Below, piece after piece: positions 1 to 9,587 of a stretch of 64,000 bases of DNA. Each line of letters starts with the position of its first letter. The first letter of the stretch is position 1. The translations under genes were made by a program, and so were the position numbers. The DNA is from Chitinophagales bacterium. GTDB taxonomy: Bacteria > Bacteroidota > Bacteroidia > Chitinophagales > Chitinophagaceae. The notes below the pieces were generated by a model. The model saw nothing but the letters and a program-made list of their open reading frames with translations. It had not been told where the DNA came from and searched no databases. The stretch is taken from assembly GCA_015654695.1 (NCBI GenBank), contig JAATGJ010000110.1:62001-126000 (forward strand), in the 5' to 3' direction.

Positions 1-612
1 GAAATTGCTTTTATTAATAAGCACTTCACCTCTTATCTCCACCTGCTGCAATCCATACTCAGAAAATTTTGCCGACAAAGGAATGGAACGTATCTGTTTG
101 ATATTGGTAGTTATTTCGTCACCCTCTGCTCCATTGCCCCGGGTAGCTCCCCGGATCAGCATATCATCTTCGTAGATCAGCGAGATACTGCCTCCATCAA
201 ATTTGGGTTCTACACAATATTCAATTTTATCCAAACCCGTAGCTTCCCTGGCTTTCCTGTCAAAATCCACGAGGTCTTCACTATTGTAGGAATTGTCCAA
301 TGACAACATGGGAACCAGGTGCTGTACTGTTGGAAAAGCCTTTGTCAGTCCTTTGGCTACCCGTTGCGTAGGGGAGTTGGAGCTAATAAGTTTTGGATTT
401 TCAGCTTCGATTTTTTCCAAAGACTTATAGAGCTGGTCATATTCATAGTCGGAGATCAGCGGTTCATTTAATATATAATACCTGTACTCATGAAAACGGA
501 GGGTCTCACGCAGGGCTTCAATTTCCTTTATATCCATCTTGCCTGCCCCGCTTTTTTTAAGAAAGCCAATCGTTTCCTTCTGAAGTGTTTTTGTAGCCTG
601 CGCTGAATACAT
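1..612 (-). CDS. ligA: NAD-dependent DNA ligase, N-terminal part (cut by window edge)
   Basis: This is the first 204 codons of the NAD-dependent ligase that seals nicks during replication and repair. The minus-strand reading frame is open to the window edge. It shows the LigA Ia-domain pattern HEYRYYILNEPLISDYEYDQ near residues 42-61, SPTQRV near residue 80, then VPMLSLDNSY. The adenylation motif EPKFDG has the catalytic lysine at about residue 137, followed by TRGNGAEGDEITTNI. The start at 612 (MYSAQA) is preferred over a second in-frame ATG at 537; I recall related Chitinophagaceae ligases beginning with a similar short extension, but cannot check. The gene is divergent from the amylase that follows. 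The oligonucleotide-binding, zinc, helix-hairpin-helix and BRCT regions lie outside the window. Confidence 0.95.
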   Translation of the reverse strand, partial: MYSAQATKTLQKETIGFLKKSGAGKMDIKEIEALRETLRFHEYRYYILNEPLISDYEYDQLYKSLEKIEAENPKLISSNSPTQRVAKGLTKAFPTVQHLVPMLSLDNSYNSEDLVDFDRKAREATGLDKIEYCVEPKFDGGSISLIYEDDMLIRGATRGNGAEGDEITTNIKQIRSIPLSAKFSEYGLQQVEIRGEVLINKSNF

Positions 613-696
613 ATCTTTTTCTTTCGGGGCTAAAGTTAATTCGTAAGGTGTTATCCCTTTTTTACTTTTTAGGAAAAAGATGTTTAAAAAATTAAT

Positions 697-725
697 GTGT
701 AATAAGTACATGTTGTGTATCTTCG
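697..725 (+). promoter_or_regulatory. Candidate operator and promoter of the amylase gene
   Basis: GTGTAATAAGTACAT (697-711) has the same spacing as the GTGTT-N5-WACAC sites before two SusC genes, but deviates at two conserved positions. It lies just before TATCTTCG (718-725), which resembles the Bacteroidota -7 box TAnnTTTG. No convincing -33 box is visible. The operator reading is an inference from the better copies at 4636, 4724 and 55048. Confidence 0.35.
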
Positions 726-755
726 GGTCATTATTAATTGCCAATAATTGCTTTT

Positions 756-3674
756 ATGAAACGACTGCTGCTTGCCACTGTGTGCCTGTTATTCCTTTCC
801 CCCTATCTCCATTCCCAGCTATTGACATGGACACCTGACTTTGCTAAGGACAATGATAATATAGTTATTACTATGGATGCCACTAAAGGCAACCAGGGTT
901 TATTAAATTATACTCCGGCTACGGATGTATATGTTCATATAGGAGTCATTACCAGTTCCAGTACGAATTCAAGTGACTGGCGATATTCAAAATTTACCTG
1001 GGCTACAACACCCTCACTTGCGCAAGCCACTTATATGGGCAGTAACAAATGGCAATATACCGTGACGAATATCCGGGCTTTTTTCAATGCCCCATCCGGT
1101 GTGCCCGCCGGGGAAACAATTCAAAAGATCGCTATCCTTTTTCGTAATGGTGCCGGCTCAGTGGTGCAGCGAAACGCGGATGCCAGCGATATGTATATCC
1201 CCGTATATGACAATGGACTTGCAGTGCGCTTTTCAGTACCACCATTTGAACCCCGCTATATCCCCATACCTGAAACGATCAATAAAGTAGTGGGTGATAA
1301 TATAAACGTGACGGGCATTGCTAACCAAACTTCGGATATGAAAGTATATCTGAATGGGACAGTCATACAAACCGCTATAGGCGTTAGTACCTTATCCGCT
1401 AATCCGGCACTTACTGTACCTGGTAATACAGAAATAGTAGTAGAAGCCATGGCTGCCACTGTTACAAAAAAAGACACTCTCCGCTTTTTTGTTACGCCTG
1501 GTGTAACTGTTGCGCCGCTTCCGGCTGGTGCAAGGGACGGGATCAATTATGCCGCTAATAATACAGAAGCGACCCTGGTATTATATGCTCCCGGAAAAAA
1601 TAGGGTATCAGTGATAGGAGAATTTGCCGGCAGCAACTGGCTAGAGCAATCACAGTATGTAATGAATAAAACACCAGATGGTAATTACTGGTGGTTAAAA
1701 ATCACGGGACTTACGGCTGGAACTGAATATGCTTTTCAATACCTGGTGGATGGTAACTTGAAAATAGCAGAACCCTATGCAGAGAAAATACTGGATCCCT
1801 ATAATAATAATGATCAGAATATTTCTGCAGCTACTTATCCCGGGTTGAGGACTTATCCCGCAGGACAAACCGGTATAGTAAGTTTATTACAAACGGCATC
1901 GGTGGCCTATAACTGGCAGGTTAATAATTTTCAACGTCCTGATAAGAGGACCCTGGTTACATACGAATTACTGGTAAGGGATTTCGTAGCCGCACATGAC
2001 TGGAAAACCGTGAGGGATTCATTGAATTATTTAAAAACCCTCGGCGTCAATGCGATAGAAATAATGCCGTTTAATGAATTTGAAGGCAACGAAAGCTGGG
2101 GGTATAATCCTGATTTTTATTTTGCACCAGATAAATATTACGGGCCAAAGAATACTTTGAAAGAATTTATTGACTCCTGTCATAAGAAAGGGATGGCTGT
2201 TATTATGGATATCGCACTCAATCATTCTTTTGGGTTATCGCCCATGGTACAATTGTATTTTGATGCGGCTAATAATCGCCCGGCGGCCAATAATCCATGG
2301 TTTAATCCTGTACCGAAACATGCCTTCAATGTTGGCTATGATATGAACCATGAGAGCCTTGCCACCCGTTATTTTGTAAGCAGGGTAGTGGAACACTGGC
2401 TTACAGAATATAAAATTGACGGGTTCCGTTTTGATCTTTCCAAAGGTTTTACACAGGTGCAAACCTGCGATGCAAGTGGAAATAATTGCAACGTTAATAA
2501 CTGGGGCAATTATGACGCCAGCCGCGTAGCCATCTGGAAACGTTATTATGATACTTTGCAATTAAAATCTCCCGGCAGCTATGCTGTACTGGAGCATTTT
2601 GCCGCTGATGCAGAAGAAATAGAATTGTCTGACTACGGGATGTTGTTGTGGGGAAACTCAAATTATAATTATAATGAAGCCTCTATGGGCTTTATCAGTA
2701 CTTCTAATTTTGAAAGGGCTATTCATTCAGTAAGAAACTGGACACAGCCATATCTTATGTCTTATATGGAGAGCCATGATGAAGAAAGACTGATGTATAA
2801 GAACCTCAACTTTGGAAACTCATCGGGGAGCTACAATACAAGAGACCTCAATACTGCATTAAAAAGGATGGAACTGAACGCCGCTTTTTTCTTAACTATC
2901 CCCGGACCGAAGATGATATGGCAGTTTGGCGAATTGGGGTATGACTTTTCCATTAACCGATGTGCAGATGGTACTATTAATAATAATTGCCGGCTTGATA
3001 AAAAACCGGTACGCTGGGATTATCTGCAGGTAATTGAAAGAAGACGCCTGTATGATACCTATACCAGCCTGAACAAACTCCGTTTCCATCCCTGGTATAA
3101 AGATGTTTTTATAGCTAATAACATTAATCTCACACGAAACCTTTCGGCGGCATTTAAAACGTTGATCATCCGCAGCGGTACAGACTCTTCCATGATCTGC
3201 CTGGCCGGAAACTTCGATGTGACCCCTCAAAGCGGAACAATAACATTTCCTTCAGCCGGCACATGGTATGATTACCTGAATGGAAATACATTCACGGCAA
3301 CCGGCACCGCGCAATCCATTTCGCTGCAACCCGGAGAATTTCATGTATATCTTAACAGGAACCTGCTCAATGCTGTTACCACACCGGTAATTGATATAAA
3401 TAATCCCGGCAATGCTTTGCAGGTAGTTGTATATCCCAACCCGGTGCAGGCTAATTCTGTAACGGAAATCTATGTTCCTGAAAGAGGATATGTACAGGCG
3501 GATCTTTGGAATATACACGGGCAAAAAGCTCAGGTTGTTTTTACAGGTACATTGGCGAAAGGCAAACACACTATTTCATTGTCAGCTAAAACCAATAATT
3601 TGCCGCCCGGAATGTACTTATTAAAAGTGCAGTCAAAAAATAAGACCGTGTCAATAAAAATTTTATTGCAGTAG
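756..3674 (+). CDS. Secreted GH13 alpha-amylase-family protein with type IX sorting domain
   Basis: A 972-residue exported glycoside hydrolase, probably acting on alpha-1,4-glucans at the cell surface. The signal peptide is MKRLLLATVCLLFLSPYLHS; an in-frame TTG at 738 is rejected in favour of this ATG. After an N-terminal beta-sandwich (about 20-160) comes an Ig-like/E-set domain (about 255-360, PGKNRVSVIGEF). The GH13 barrel spans about 400-800: nucleophile Asp in GFRFDL (about 560), acid/base Glu in AVLEHF (about 613), and third carboxylate in MESHDEE (about 675). The C-terminus has YPNP near 891 and ends as a type A T9SS sorting domain (PPGMYLLKV...KILLQ). The Nudix regulator follows after 18 bp and SusC/SusD lie beyond. 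Exact substrate and GH13 subfamily are not resolved. Confidence 0.92.
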   Translation: MKRLLLATVCLLFLSPYLHSQLLTWTPDFAKDNDNIVITMDATKGNQGLLNYTPATDVYVHIGVITSSSTNSSDWRYSKFTWATTPSLAQATYMGSNKWQYTVTNIRAFFNAPSGVPAGETIQKIAILFRNGAGSVVQRNADASDMYIPVYDNGLAVRFSVPPFEPRYIPIPETINKVVGDNINVTGIANQTSDMKVYLNGTVIQTAIGVSTLSANPALTVPGNTEIVVEAMAATVTKKDTLRFFVTPGVTVAPLPAGARDGINYAANNTEATLVLYAPGKNRVSVIGEFAGSNWLEQSQYVMNKTPDGNYWWLKITGLTAGTEYAFQYLVDGNLKIAEPYAEKILDPYNNNDQNISAATYPGLRTYPAGQTGIVSLLQTASVAYNWQVNNFQRPDKRTLVTYELLVRDFVAAHDWKTVRDSLNYLKTLGVNAIEIMPFNEFEGNESWGYNPDFYFAPDKYYGPKNTLKEFIDSCHKKGMAVIMDIALNHSFGLSPMVQLYFDAANNRPAANNPWFNPVPKHAFNVGYDMNHESLATRYFVSRVVEHWLTEYKIDGFRFDLSKGFTQVQTCDASGNNCNVNNWGNYDASRVAIWKRYYDTLQLKSPGSYAVLEHFAADAEEIELSDYGMLLWGNSNYNYNEASMGFISTSNFERAIHSVRNWTQPYLMSYMESHDEERLMYKNLNFGNSSGSYNTRDLNTALKRMELNAAFFLTIPGPKMIWQFGELGYDFSINRCADGTINNNCRLDKKPVRWDYLQVIERRRLYDTYTSLNKLRFHPWYKDVFIANNINLTRNLSAAFKTLIIRSGTDSSMICLAGNFDVTPQSGTITFPSAGTWYDYLNGNTFTATGTAQSISLQPGEFHVYLNRNLLNAVTTPVIDINNPGNALQVVVYPNPVQANSVTEIYVPERGYVQADLWNIHGQKAQVVFTGTLAKGKHTISLSAKTNNLPPGMYLLKVQSKNKTVSIKILLQ

Positions 3675-3692
3675 TTTTTTAAAAGGATCTCT

Positions 3693-4403
3693 ATGCCAAA
3701 TGAACTTAATCTTAAAACGGCGGCGCTTGAAAAGATAAGCCACCTTGATTATTTCAATATCGCCATCTCAGTGGACTGTGTCATATTTGGCTATGACAAT
3801 AAGGAATTAAACGTGCTGCTCATTAAATCCGACCTGGAAGAATTTTCCGGGCTCTATTCCCTGCTTGGCGATCTCGTTCGCCCGGATGAGGACCTGGAAA
3901 GGGCATCGTATCGCGTATTGGAAGACCGGACAGGTATGGAAGATGTTTACCTGGAGCAGGTACATACATTTGGTACGACAGGCCGCCATCCTTCCGGCAG
4001 GGTTATCACCACGGCGTATTATTCACTGATTGACGTAACCCATCATAAATTTAACCTGAATCATAACGATCTTCACTGGCATGCCGTGAAGGATATAAAG
4101 AAACTTGCGTTTGATCATAAACTGATCCTGAATACCTGTTTGCAACGGCTAAGAAGCCAGATCATGGAGCACCCGGTTGTGTTTAATCTTTTACAGGATA
4201 AATTTTCTCTCAGGGAATTGCAGGAATTATATGAAGCTATATTGGATGTAAAATTAGATCGCAGAAATTTCCGTAAAAAAATAGCCGTGAAAGACTGGCT
4301 GCAGGATCTGAATGAAATGGAAACAAACCTGTCTCATCGTCCCGGCAAACTGTACGGATTAAAAGAGCAGTATAAGATAAAAGGTACGAACACTCTTGCC
4401 TGA
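3693..4403 (+). CDS. NrtR/AraR-like transcriptional regulator (degenerate Nudix domain plus winged helix)
   Basis: A 236-residue protein with an N-terminal Nudix fold (about 20-150) and a C-terminal winged-helix region (about 160-230, with FSLRELQELYEAIL and LDRRNFRKKI). The Nudix box is degraded. Compared with REUXEEXGU it reads RVLEDRTGM (74-82), so three metal-binding glutamates are replaced by V, D and R; hydrolase activity is unlikely. NrtR-type Nudix regulators sense sugars or nucleotides, and Bacteroides relatives (AraR) control arabinose genes. Lying between an amylase and SusC/SusD suggests a local sugar-responsive repressor. The GTGTT-N5-WACAC palindromes upstream of SusC are its most likely sites (inference). 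Effector unknown. Confidence 0.88.
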   Translation: MPNELNLKTAALEKISHLDYFNIAISVDCVIFGYDNKELNVLLIKSDLEEFSGLYSLLGDLVRPDEDLERASYRVLEDRTGMEDVYLEQVHTFGTTGRHPSGRVITTAYYSLIDVTHHKFNLNHNDLHWHAVKDIKKLAFDHKLILNTCLQRLRSQIMEHPVVFNLLQDKFSLRELQELYEAILDVKLDRRNFRKKIAVKDWLQDLNEMETNLSHRPGKLYGLKEQYKIKGTNTLA

Positions 4404-4633
4404 CAATTCCGATCCATCGCGCTATATGATCAGGGAGAACCACGGCTGCCAGCCGGGAAGAAAAAATATTGATCATGGGGGCGTTTACTTTCCATCGTCA
4501 ATTTTTTCAGCTTCATAACCGCTGTTTTTATATAAATTATTCGGGGTTAAAAAGACCCGGGATAAAAACCGTAGCTGATCGTAAGGACGGAGATATAGCC
4601 AGGAAAGTAGCAGTTTGTGCCATTTGCAGCTAA

Positions 4634-4652
4634 GAGTGTTAAAAGAACACTC
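4634..4652 (+). promoter_or_regulatory. Palindromic operator candidate 1 (GTGTT-N5-AACAC)
   Basis: GAGTGTTAAAAGAACACTC is a perfect inverted repeat with 7 bp arms and a 5 bp centre. Its core GTGTT-N5-AACAC recurs at 4724-4738 and at 55048-55062, each time upstream of a SusC gene. Binding by the adjacent NrtR-like protein is inferred. Confidence 0.55.
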
Positions 4653-4721
4653 ATTATTTTTTCCACCGAAAACATTTCCGCAAATGTTTGCGGTGATTCA
4701 ATTACCTGTAAATCATGCTTA

Positions 4722-4756
4722 GAGTGTTGTTTCTACACACTTAAAGTATAAATTTA
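4722..4756 (+). promoter_or_regulatory. Promoter-like sequence with overlapping operator candidate 2
   Basis: GAGTGTTGTTTCTACACAC (4722-4740) matches the first palindrome in length and core, with five of seven arm pairs. It overlaps a plausible Bacteroidota promoter: TTG at 4727-4729, 19 bp spacer, then TAAATTTA at 4749-4756. A repressor bound here would cover the -33 region. Transcription would start near 4763, leaving a leader of about 210 bases before SusC. Confidence 0.5.
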
Positions 4757-4976
4757 TGGCGCTGAAGGTATTTTAACATTGTTTTCAGATCAGTGCAGCA
4801 GAAATGATGATTGTGTTGCCTTGTGGACGAATTGGGCTTGTCAGTATATGAAGTTTCAAAACATGTTAAGAATACCGGGCATTACCAAAACCCTGGTTCC
4901 TCATTTGAGTTGAGTAACAGAAATGATAAAAAACTGAGAACAACACTTCGATTATAACTTCTAAAAACGATTGCTT

Positions 4977-7943
4977 ATGTCCGTAAAAACACTGCTTTCA
5001 GCATTATTATTTACTGTATTCGCTTTTTTCCTGCAAGTTGCTCATGCGCAGGATAAAACGATTACTGGAAAAGTAAAAGATTCAAAAGACGGATCTCCGG
5101 TTGGCGGAGCATCTGTGCAACCAAAAGATGGCCGAACTGGAACATCCACCAAGGCTGATGGTACATTCAGTATCAACGTAGGGCCTGGCGTTACAACACT
5201 TGTTATATCTTCAGTTGGCTTTGAAACCCAGGAGGTCTCAATTGTCGGAGTAACTTCTGTTGACATTTCATTTGTTCAGGCAGCTACCGGTAACCTGAAT
5301 GAAGTGGTTGTTATTGGATATGGTACTGCCAGGAAAAAAGACTTAACCGGCGCTACTTCTACAGTCCAGGCAAAAGATTTTAATAAAGGAACTTATACTT
5401 CGCCGGATCAATTGATCCAGGGTAAAGCTGCCGGCGTTTTGGTTATTAATAATACAGGGCAGCCCGGTGGTTCAACAACTATAAGAATCAGGGGTTCCTC
5501 ATCTATCAGGTCTGGCAACCAACCATTGTTTGTTCTGGATGGCGTTCCATTATCCGGGGGTTCTGCACGTCCCGGGGGCGCAGGAAATAGCGCTGCGAAC
5601 GATGGAGGTAATCCACTCAATTATATGAATCCTAACGACATTGCCAGCATTGAAATTCTAAAAGATGCTTCTGCAACAGCTATTTACGGTTCAAGAGGCG
5701 CTAATGGAGTCATACTTATAGCTACTAAACGTGGTAAATCAGGCGCACCTACATTAGATGTAAGTACTTCAGTAGGTATTTCTAATGTTATGAAGAAATT
5801 AGAGGTGTTAGATGCCAATGAATACAGGGCTGCTTTAAGAGAGTATGGAATAACCAGTGGTGATTTTGGTGGAAATGTTGACGCTTTTGATGAGATTAGC
5901 CAAACTGGTCTTACTCAAAACCATAATGTGGCAGTGGGCGGTGGCACAGAAAATGGACGATATCGTTTATCTCTTGGATACCTTGACCAGGAAGGTGCTA
6001 TTAAAACTTCTCAACTGAAGAAATATACTGCCAACTTAAATACCAGTTTTAAATTTTTGGAAAGTAAAAAATTAGGCCTTGACATAAACCTGATGGTTAC
6101 TCAAACAAATGAGCAGCTTGCGCCTATTTCATCTTTTGTTGGCTTTGAAGGTAATTTAATATCCCAGGCCTTACAATGGAACCCAACGCACCCCCTGAAA
6201 AAACCAGGCACGGATTCAGCGTGGATTGACCCTGCAGTTGGAAATACCACTATTAACCCTTTGGCACAGTTGAATTATTATGATGATAAGGCAAAGGTCA
6301 ATACGATCGTTGCGAGTATTTCTCCTTCTTATAAAATAACCAATGAGCTGGAGTATAAACTTATATACAGTGTTAATCGCCAGGTGGGAATAAGAAAGGT
6401 TCAGGTCAACAGGATATTAAATGAGCAGGGTGTAGAAGGAAGAGGTCTCGCAGCCATAGGAAATGAAGAACAAACAAATACGCAGGTCACCAACACGCTA
6501 AACTATAATAAACAGATCACTCCTGATTTTAACTTAAACGCCCTTGTTGGTCATGAATGGCTGACATTTGATGAAAAGGGTTCATTTTTGCTTGGCAGGG
6601 ATTTTCAAAACCTGGGTCTGAATTACTACGACATTCTGGGATATTCTACTCAGGGGAATAGAGATCTTGGTTCTTTTGCGTCTCCTACTACTGAATTGCA
6701 ATCTTTCTTTGGCCGGGCCATTGTAAATTACAAGGATAAGTATTTGCTGACAGCAACGTTCAGGGCGGATGGATCTACGAAGTTTGGTGAGAACAACAAA
6801 TATGGATATTTTCCTTCCGTGGGTGTTGCATGGAATGTAACCAAAGAAGATTTTTTAGCCGGCAATAGTTTAATAAACAACCTGAAATTTCGTTTAGGCT
6901 GGGGTAAAACGGGTAACCAGGAATTTCCTTCTGGCGCCTCCAGGGACAGGTATGGACTGGGTCAGCAGGTAATTAACCGGCTTAACTATGGTAATCAGGA
7001 TTTAAGATGGGAGTCATCAGCAACCACGAATGTGGGAATAGATTTCAGCATTCTTCATGACAGATTGAGTGGTTCGATTGATTATTTCTACAAAAAAACC
7101 ACCGATGTGCTATTCGAACAAACTCTTATACAGCCAGCACCACCCGGAAAAATTTGGATTAATTTAGATGGTTATGTTTTAAACAAAGGGACTGAGATTT
7201 CCTTATATGGAACCCTTATGAATAAGAAAGATATGACCTGGAACATAGGCGGTAATGCATCTTTTCTTAAAAATACTGTAAGCGGTTTGCGCGGTTTTTA
7301 TGAGACCGGGCAGCTCAGAGGACAAGGATTTTCTAATGTCAGGGGGCAAAGAGTCGTTGCCGGTCAACCATTAAATGTTTGGTACCTGAGAAAGTGGGAA
7401 GGCCTTGATAAGGCAACGGGTAAAGATATTCTGACAGACGGCGGCGCTACACTTTTTTATGTTGGCAGTCCCAACCCAAAAATGCTGTTGGGAATATCAA
7501 CTGATTTTACCTATAAAAAGATTGTGGCAACGATTAGCATGAATGGCACGTTTGGACATTACCTGTATAACAACACAGCGGCGACAGTAGTAGGAATTGG
7601 TAACTTGGGAACAAGAAATATTGCAAAAGATTTAATTGGTGGCCCTGTTCAGGAATCCAGGGCTAATGCACCAGCGCCCTCTACCCGGAACCTGGAAAAG
7701 GGTAATTATTTAAAAATGGCGAACGCATCTATTGGTTATAGAGTAGGCAATATCGGGAAAAGCATAAGAAATTTGTATATCGCCCTGACCGGTCAAAATT
7801 TGTTTGTAATAACCAAATACACCGGATTTGATCCGGAAGTGAATACAGATGGCGGCTTTGACGGAATTCCTTCATTGGGTATTGAGTATATACCATATCC
7901 TTCTGCCAGGTCGTTTCAGTTGAGTATAAATTTTTCATTGTAA
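4977..7943 (+). CDS. SusC/RagA-family TonB-linked outer-membrane transporter
   Basis: A 988-residue outer-membrane importer that works with the SusD lipoprotein encoded next. It has a signal peptide ending AHAQ, an N-terminal carboxypeptidase-regulatory-like domain (ITGKVKDSKDGSPVGGA), a plug beginning NEVVVIGYGTARKKDLTGA, the SusC plug signature YGSRGANGVILIATKRG, and a long barrel ending in FQLSINFSL with terminal aromatic and hydrophobic residues. The ATG at 4977 is chosen over the in-frame TTG at 4971 because it starts the signal peptide. The substrate cannot be read from sequence. The amylase upstream suggests a glucan, but the FG-GAP lipoproteins downstream are not typical starch partners. 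Confidence 0.95.
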   Translation: MSVKTLLSALLFTVFAFFLQVAHAQDKTITGKVKDSKDGSPVGGASVQPKDGRTGTSTKADGTFSINVGPGVTTLVISSVGFETQEVSIVGVTSVDISFVQAATGNLNEVVVIGYGTARKKDLTGATSTVQAKDFNKGTYTSPDQLIQGKAAGVLVINNTGQPGGSTTIRIRGSSSIRSGNQPLFVLDGVPLSGGSARPGGAGNSAANDGGNPLNYMNPNDIASIEILKDASATAIYGSRGANGVILIATKRGKSGAPTLDVSTSVGISNVMKKLEVLDANEYRAALREYGITSGDFGGNVDAFDEISQTGLTQNHNVAVGGGTENGRYRLSLGYLDQEGAIKTSQLKKYTANLNTSFKFLESKKLGLDINLMVTQTNEQLAPISSFVGFEGNLISQALQWNPTHPLKKPGTDSAWIDPAVGNTTINPLAQLNYYDDKAKVNTIVASISPSYKITNELEYKLIYSVNRQVGIRKVQVNRILNEQGVEGRGLAAIGNEEQTNTQVTNTLNYNKQITPDFNLNALVGHEWLTFDEKGSFLLGRDFQNLGLNYYDILGYSTQGNRDLGSFASPTTELQSFFGRAIVNYKDKYLLTATFRADGSTKFGENNKYGYFPSVGVAWNVTKEDFLAGNSLINNLKFRLGWGKTGNQEFPSGASRDRYGLGQQVINRLNYGNQDLRWESSATTNVGIDFSILHDRLSGSIDYFYKKTTDVLFEQTLIQPAPPGKIWINLDGYVLNKGTEISLYGTLMNKKDMTWNIGGNASFLKNTVSGLRGFYETGQLRGQGFSNVRGQRVVAGQPLNVWYLRKWEGLDKATGKDILTDGGATLFYVGSPNPKMLLGISTDFTYKKIVATISMNGTFGHYLYNNTAATVVGIGNLGTRNIAKDLIGGPVQESRANAPAPSTRNLEKGNYLKMANASIGYRVGNIGKSIRNLYIALTGQNLFVITKYTGFDPEVNTDGGFDGIPSLGIEYIPYPSARSFQLSINFSL

Positions 7944-7956
7944 TACTTAAAACTTT

Positions 7957-9528
7957 ATGAGTATGAAATATTTTAAAATTCTGGTGATTTTGTTTTTCGC
8001 CCTGTTCTTCTTCTCCTGTACCAAGCTGGACGAAAAATTCAGAAGTCAACTGGAAACAAACAACACGGCTAATATCAGGGCTTCAGACCTTTTGGTATCC
8101 GCTTATAATTCCATTGGCGGTTCGTTCCAGGGAAATGGTAATATATGGTCTACAACGACCATTACTACTGATGAAGCAATCGCTCCTACCCGTGGACCAG
8201 ACTGGTACGATAACGGACTCTGGCAGGCATTGCATGCCCATACCTGGAATGCAGATCATGAATATGTAAACAATGGATTTAATGAAATGCTTAGCGCCCA
8301 GTTTGCCGCTTCAAATGTGTTGCAATTTAATCCTACACCGCAGGAAGCTGCGGAGGCAAGATTTCTCAGGGCTTTATCTATGTACTGGGTATTGGATGGT
8401 TATGACCAGGTGCCTTACAGGGAAGATTTGAAAGATTACAAGGTAATACCCACAACTAAAAAAGGAACAGAGGCTGCAGACTTCATTATTAGTGAATTAA
8501 CCGCTATAATAGCTACGCTTCCTGATACCGGCCCTGCTTATACAGCAAACAAAAATGCTGCGAAGGCTTTACTGATGAAAGTTTACCTGAATTATGGGGC
8601 ATATGCAAACAGGGCGGCGCCCACATTTGCTGCTGCTGATATGAACAAGGTCATTGCCCTCGCAGATGAGATAATAAACAGTAACAAGTACACATTGAAT
8701 GATAATTTCTTTGACATTTTTGCACCAGACAATGATGTAAAATCAACAGAAAGTATCTATTCTTTTTTTAACAGCGCCAGTGCTAACAGGGGAGGAAATG
8801 TTCGTGGATTTGCGTTCATGGTATCACATTACAATATGAACCCTTCGGGCTGGAATGGGTTCTCAACACTTTCTGATTTTTATGATAAGTTTCAACCAAC
8901 TGATAAAAGATTGGGAGGATACTACCCATACCCGGCAGGTCTTCCTAACCCGGGACACAGAACAAACGTCGGATTTCTTATAGGGCAACAGTATAACTTA
9001 ACCACAGATGCAGCCCTGAATGCCAGGAACCCTGCTACCGCCCCCCTTAGTTTCACAAAGGCGGTAAAAATAAATGAACCGGATCCAAACACCCTGGAAT
9101 TTACCGGTGTAAGAGTTATAAAATACCCGTACGACTATGCAACTTCTGGTGATCAGAAAAATAACGATTACGTTATGTTCAGGTTTGCAGATGTTTTACT
9201 AATGAAAGCTGAAGCTATTCTGCGTGGTGGTACAGGTACAGTAGCCGGTACTTATGGAAGCACCGCCCTGGCTATAGTAAATTCTATACGTGCAAAACGC
9301 GGAGCAACAAATTTGGCTACTGTTGATCTGACTGCTTTGCTGGATGAAAGAGGAAGAGAAATGTATTGGGAATGCTGGAGAAGGCAGGACCTGATACGTT
9401 TCGGCAAATTCTTACAAGCCTGGCAGGAAAAACCCGCAGATGCAGGTACAAAAAATCTGCTGTTTCCTATACCTAGCAGTCAGTTAGCTGTTAATCCGAA
9501 CCTGACTCAAAACCCCGGGTACAATTAA
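7957..9528 (+). CDS. SusD/RagB-family surface lipoprotein
   Basis: A 523-residue lipoprotein partner of the SusC encoded 13 bp upstream; it captures ligand on the cell surface. The signal sequence ends in the lipobox FFSC, so the mature protein begins at Cys. Family features include the N-terminal TPR-like helices (EARFLRALSMYWVLDGYDQVP) and the C-terminal SusD pattern LLDERGREMYWECWRRQDLI followed by LFPIPSSQLAVNPNLTQNPGY. Start may be Met1 (7957) or Met3 (7963). A hairpin terminator follows directly. Confidence 0.95.
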   Translation: MSMKYFKILVILFFALFFFSCTKLDEKFRSQLETNNTANIRASDLLVSAYNSIGGSFQGNGNIWSTTTITTDEAIAPTRGPDWYDNGLWQALHAHTWNADHEYVNNGFNEMLSAQFAASNVLQFNPTPQEAAEARFLRALSMYWVLDGYDQVPYREDLKDYKVIPTTKKGTEAADFIISELTAIIATLPDTGPAYTANKNAAKALLMKVYLNYGAYANRAAPTFAAADMNKVIALADEIINSNKYTLNDNFFDIFAPDNDVKSTESIYSFFNSASANRGGNVRGFAFMVSHYNMNPSGWNGFSTLSDFYDKFQPTDKRLGGYYPYPAGLPNPGHRTNVGFLIGQQYNLTTDAALNARNPATAPLSFTKAVKINEPDPNTLEFTGVRVIKYPYDYATSGDQKNNDYVMFRFADVLLMKAEAILRGGTGTVAGTYGSTALAIVNSIRAKRGATNLATVDLTALLDERGREMYWECWRRQDLIRFGKFLQAWQEKPADAGTKNLLFPIPSSQLAVNPNLTQNPGYN

Positions 9529-9550
9529 TAAGATTTTTAAATAAATTTCT

Positions 9551-9579
9551 AAGGTCATTTGAAAAAATGGCCTTTTTTT
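9551..9579 (+). terminator. Rho-independent terminator after SusC/SusD
   Basis: AAGGTCATTT (9551-9560) pairs with AAATGGCCTT (9564-9573), with one G-T pair and a short GAA loop, and runs into seven T residues. It lies 23 bp after the SusD stop. An ATG at 9567 is inside the hairpin, which argues against that codon being the start of the next gene. Confidence 0.8.
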
Positions 9580-9587
9580 GCTTATAT

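Larger units (their letters stand above)
4404..4976 (+). other. Intergenic regulatory region before SusC
   Basis: This 573 bp gap contains no convincing gene. It holds two related palindromes (4634-4652 and 4722-4740), a promoter-like sequence overlapping the second, a long untranslated stretch, and AAACGATTGC directly before the SusC start (4967-4976). That ten-mer is also inside the LacI-type palindrome at 53903-53920. A small CGGCT/AGCCG hairpin near 4442-4454 is not followed by a T-run, so I do not call it a terminator. Confidence 0.6.

Noticed and set aside
4442-4454. Terminator after the NrtR-like gene
   Set aside because: The CGGCT/AGCCG stem is short and followed by an A-run, not a T-run on the coding strand.
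9567-9587. Start of the first CRTAC1 gene at ATG 9567
   Set aside because: The codon is inside the terminator stem; the signal peptide starts at 9588.
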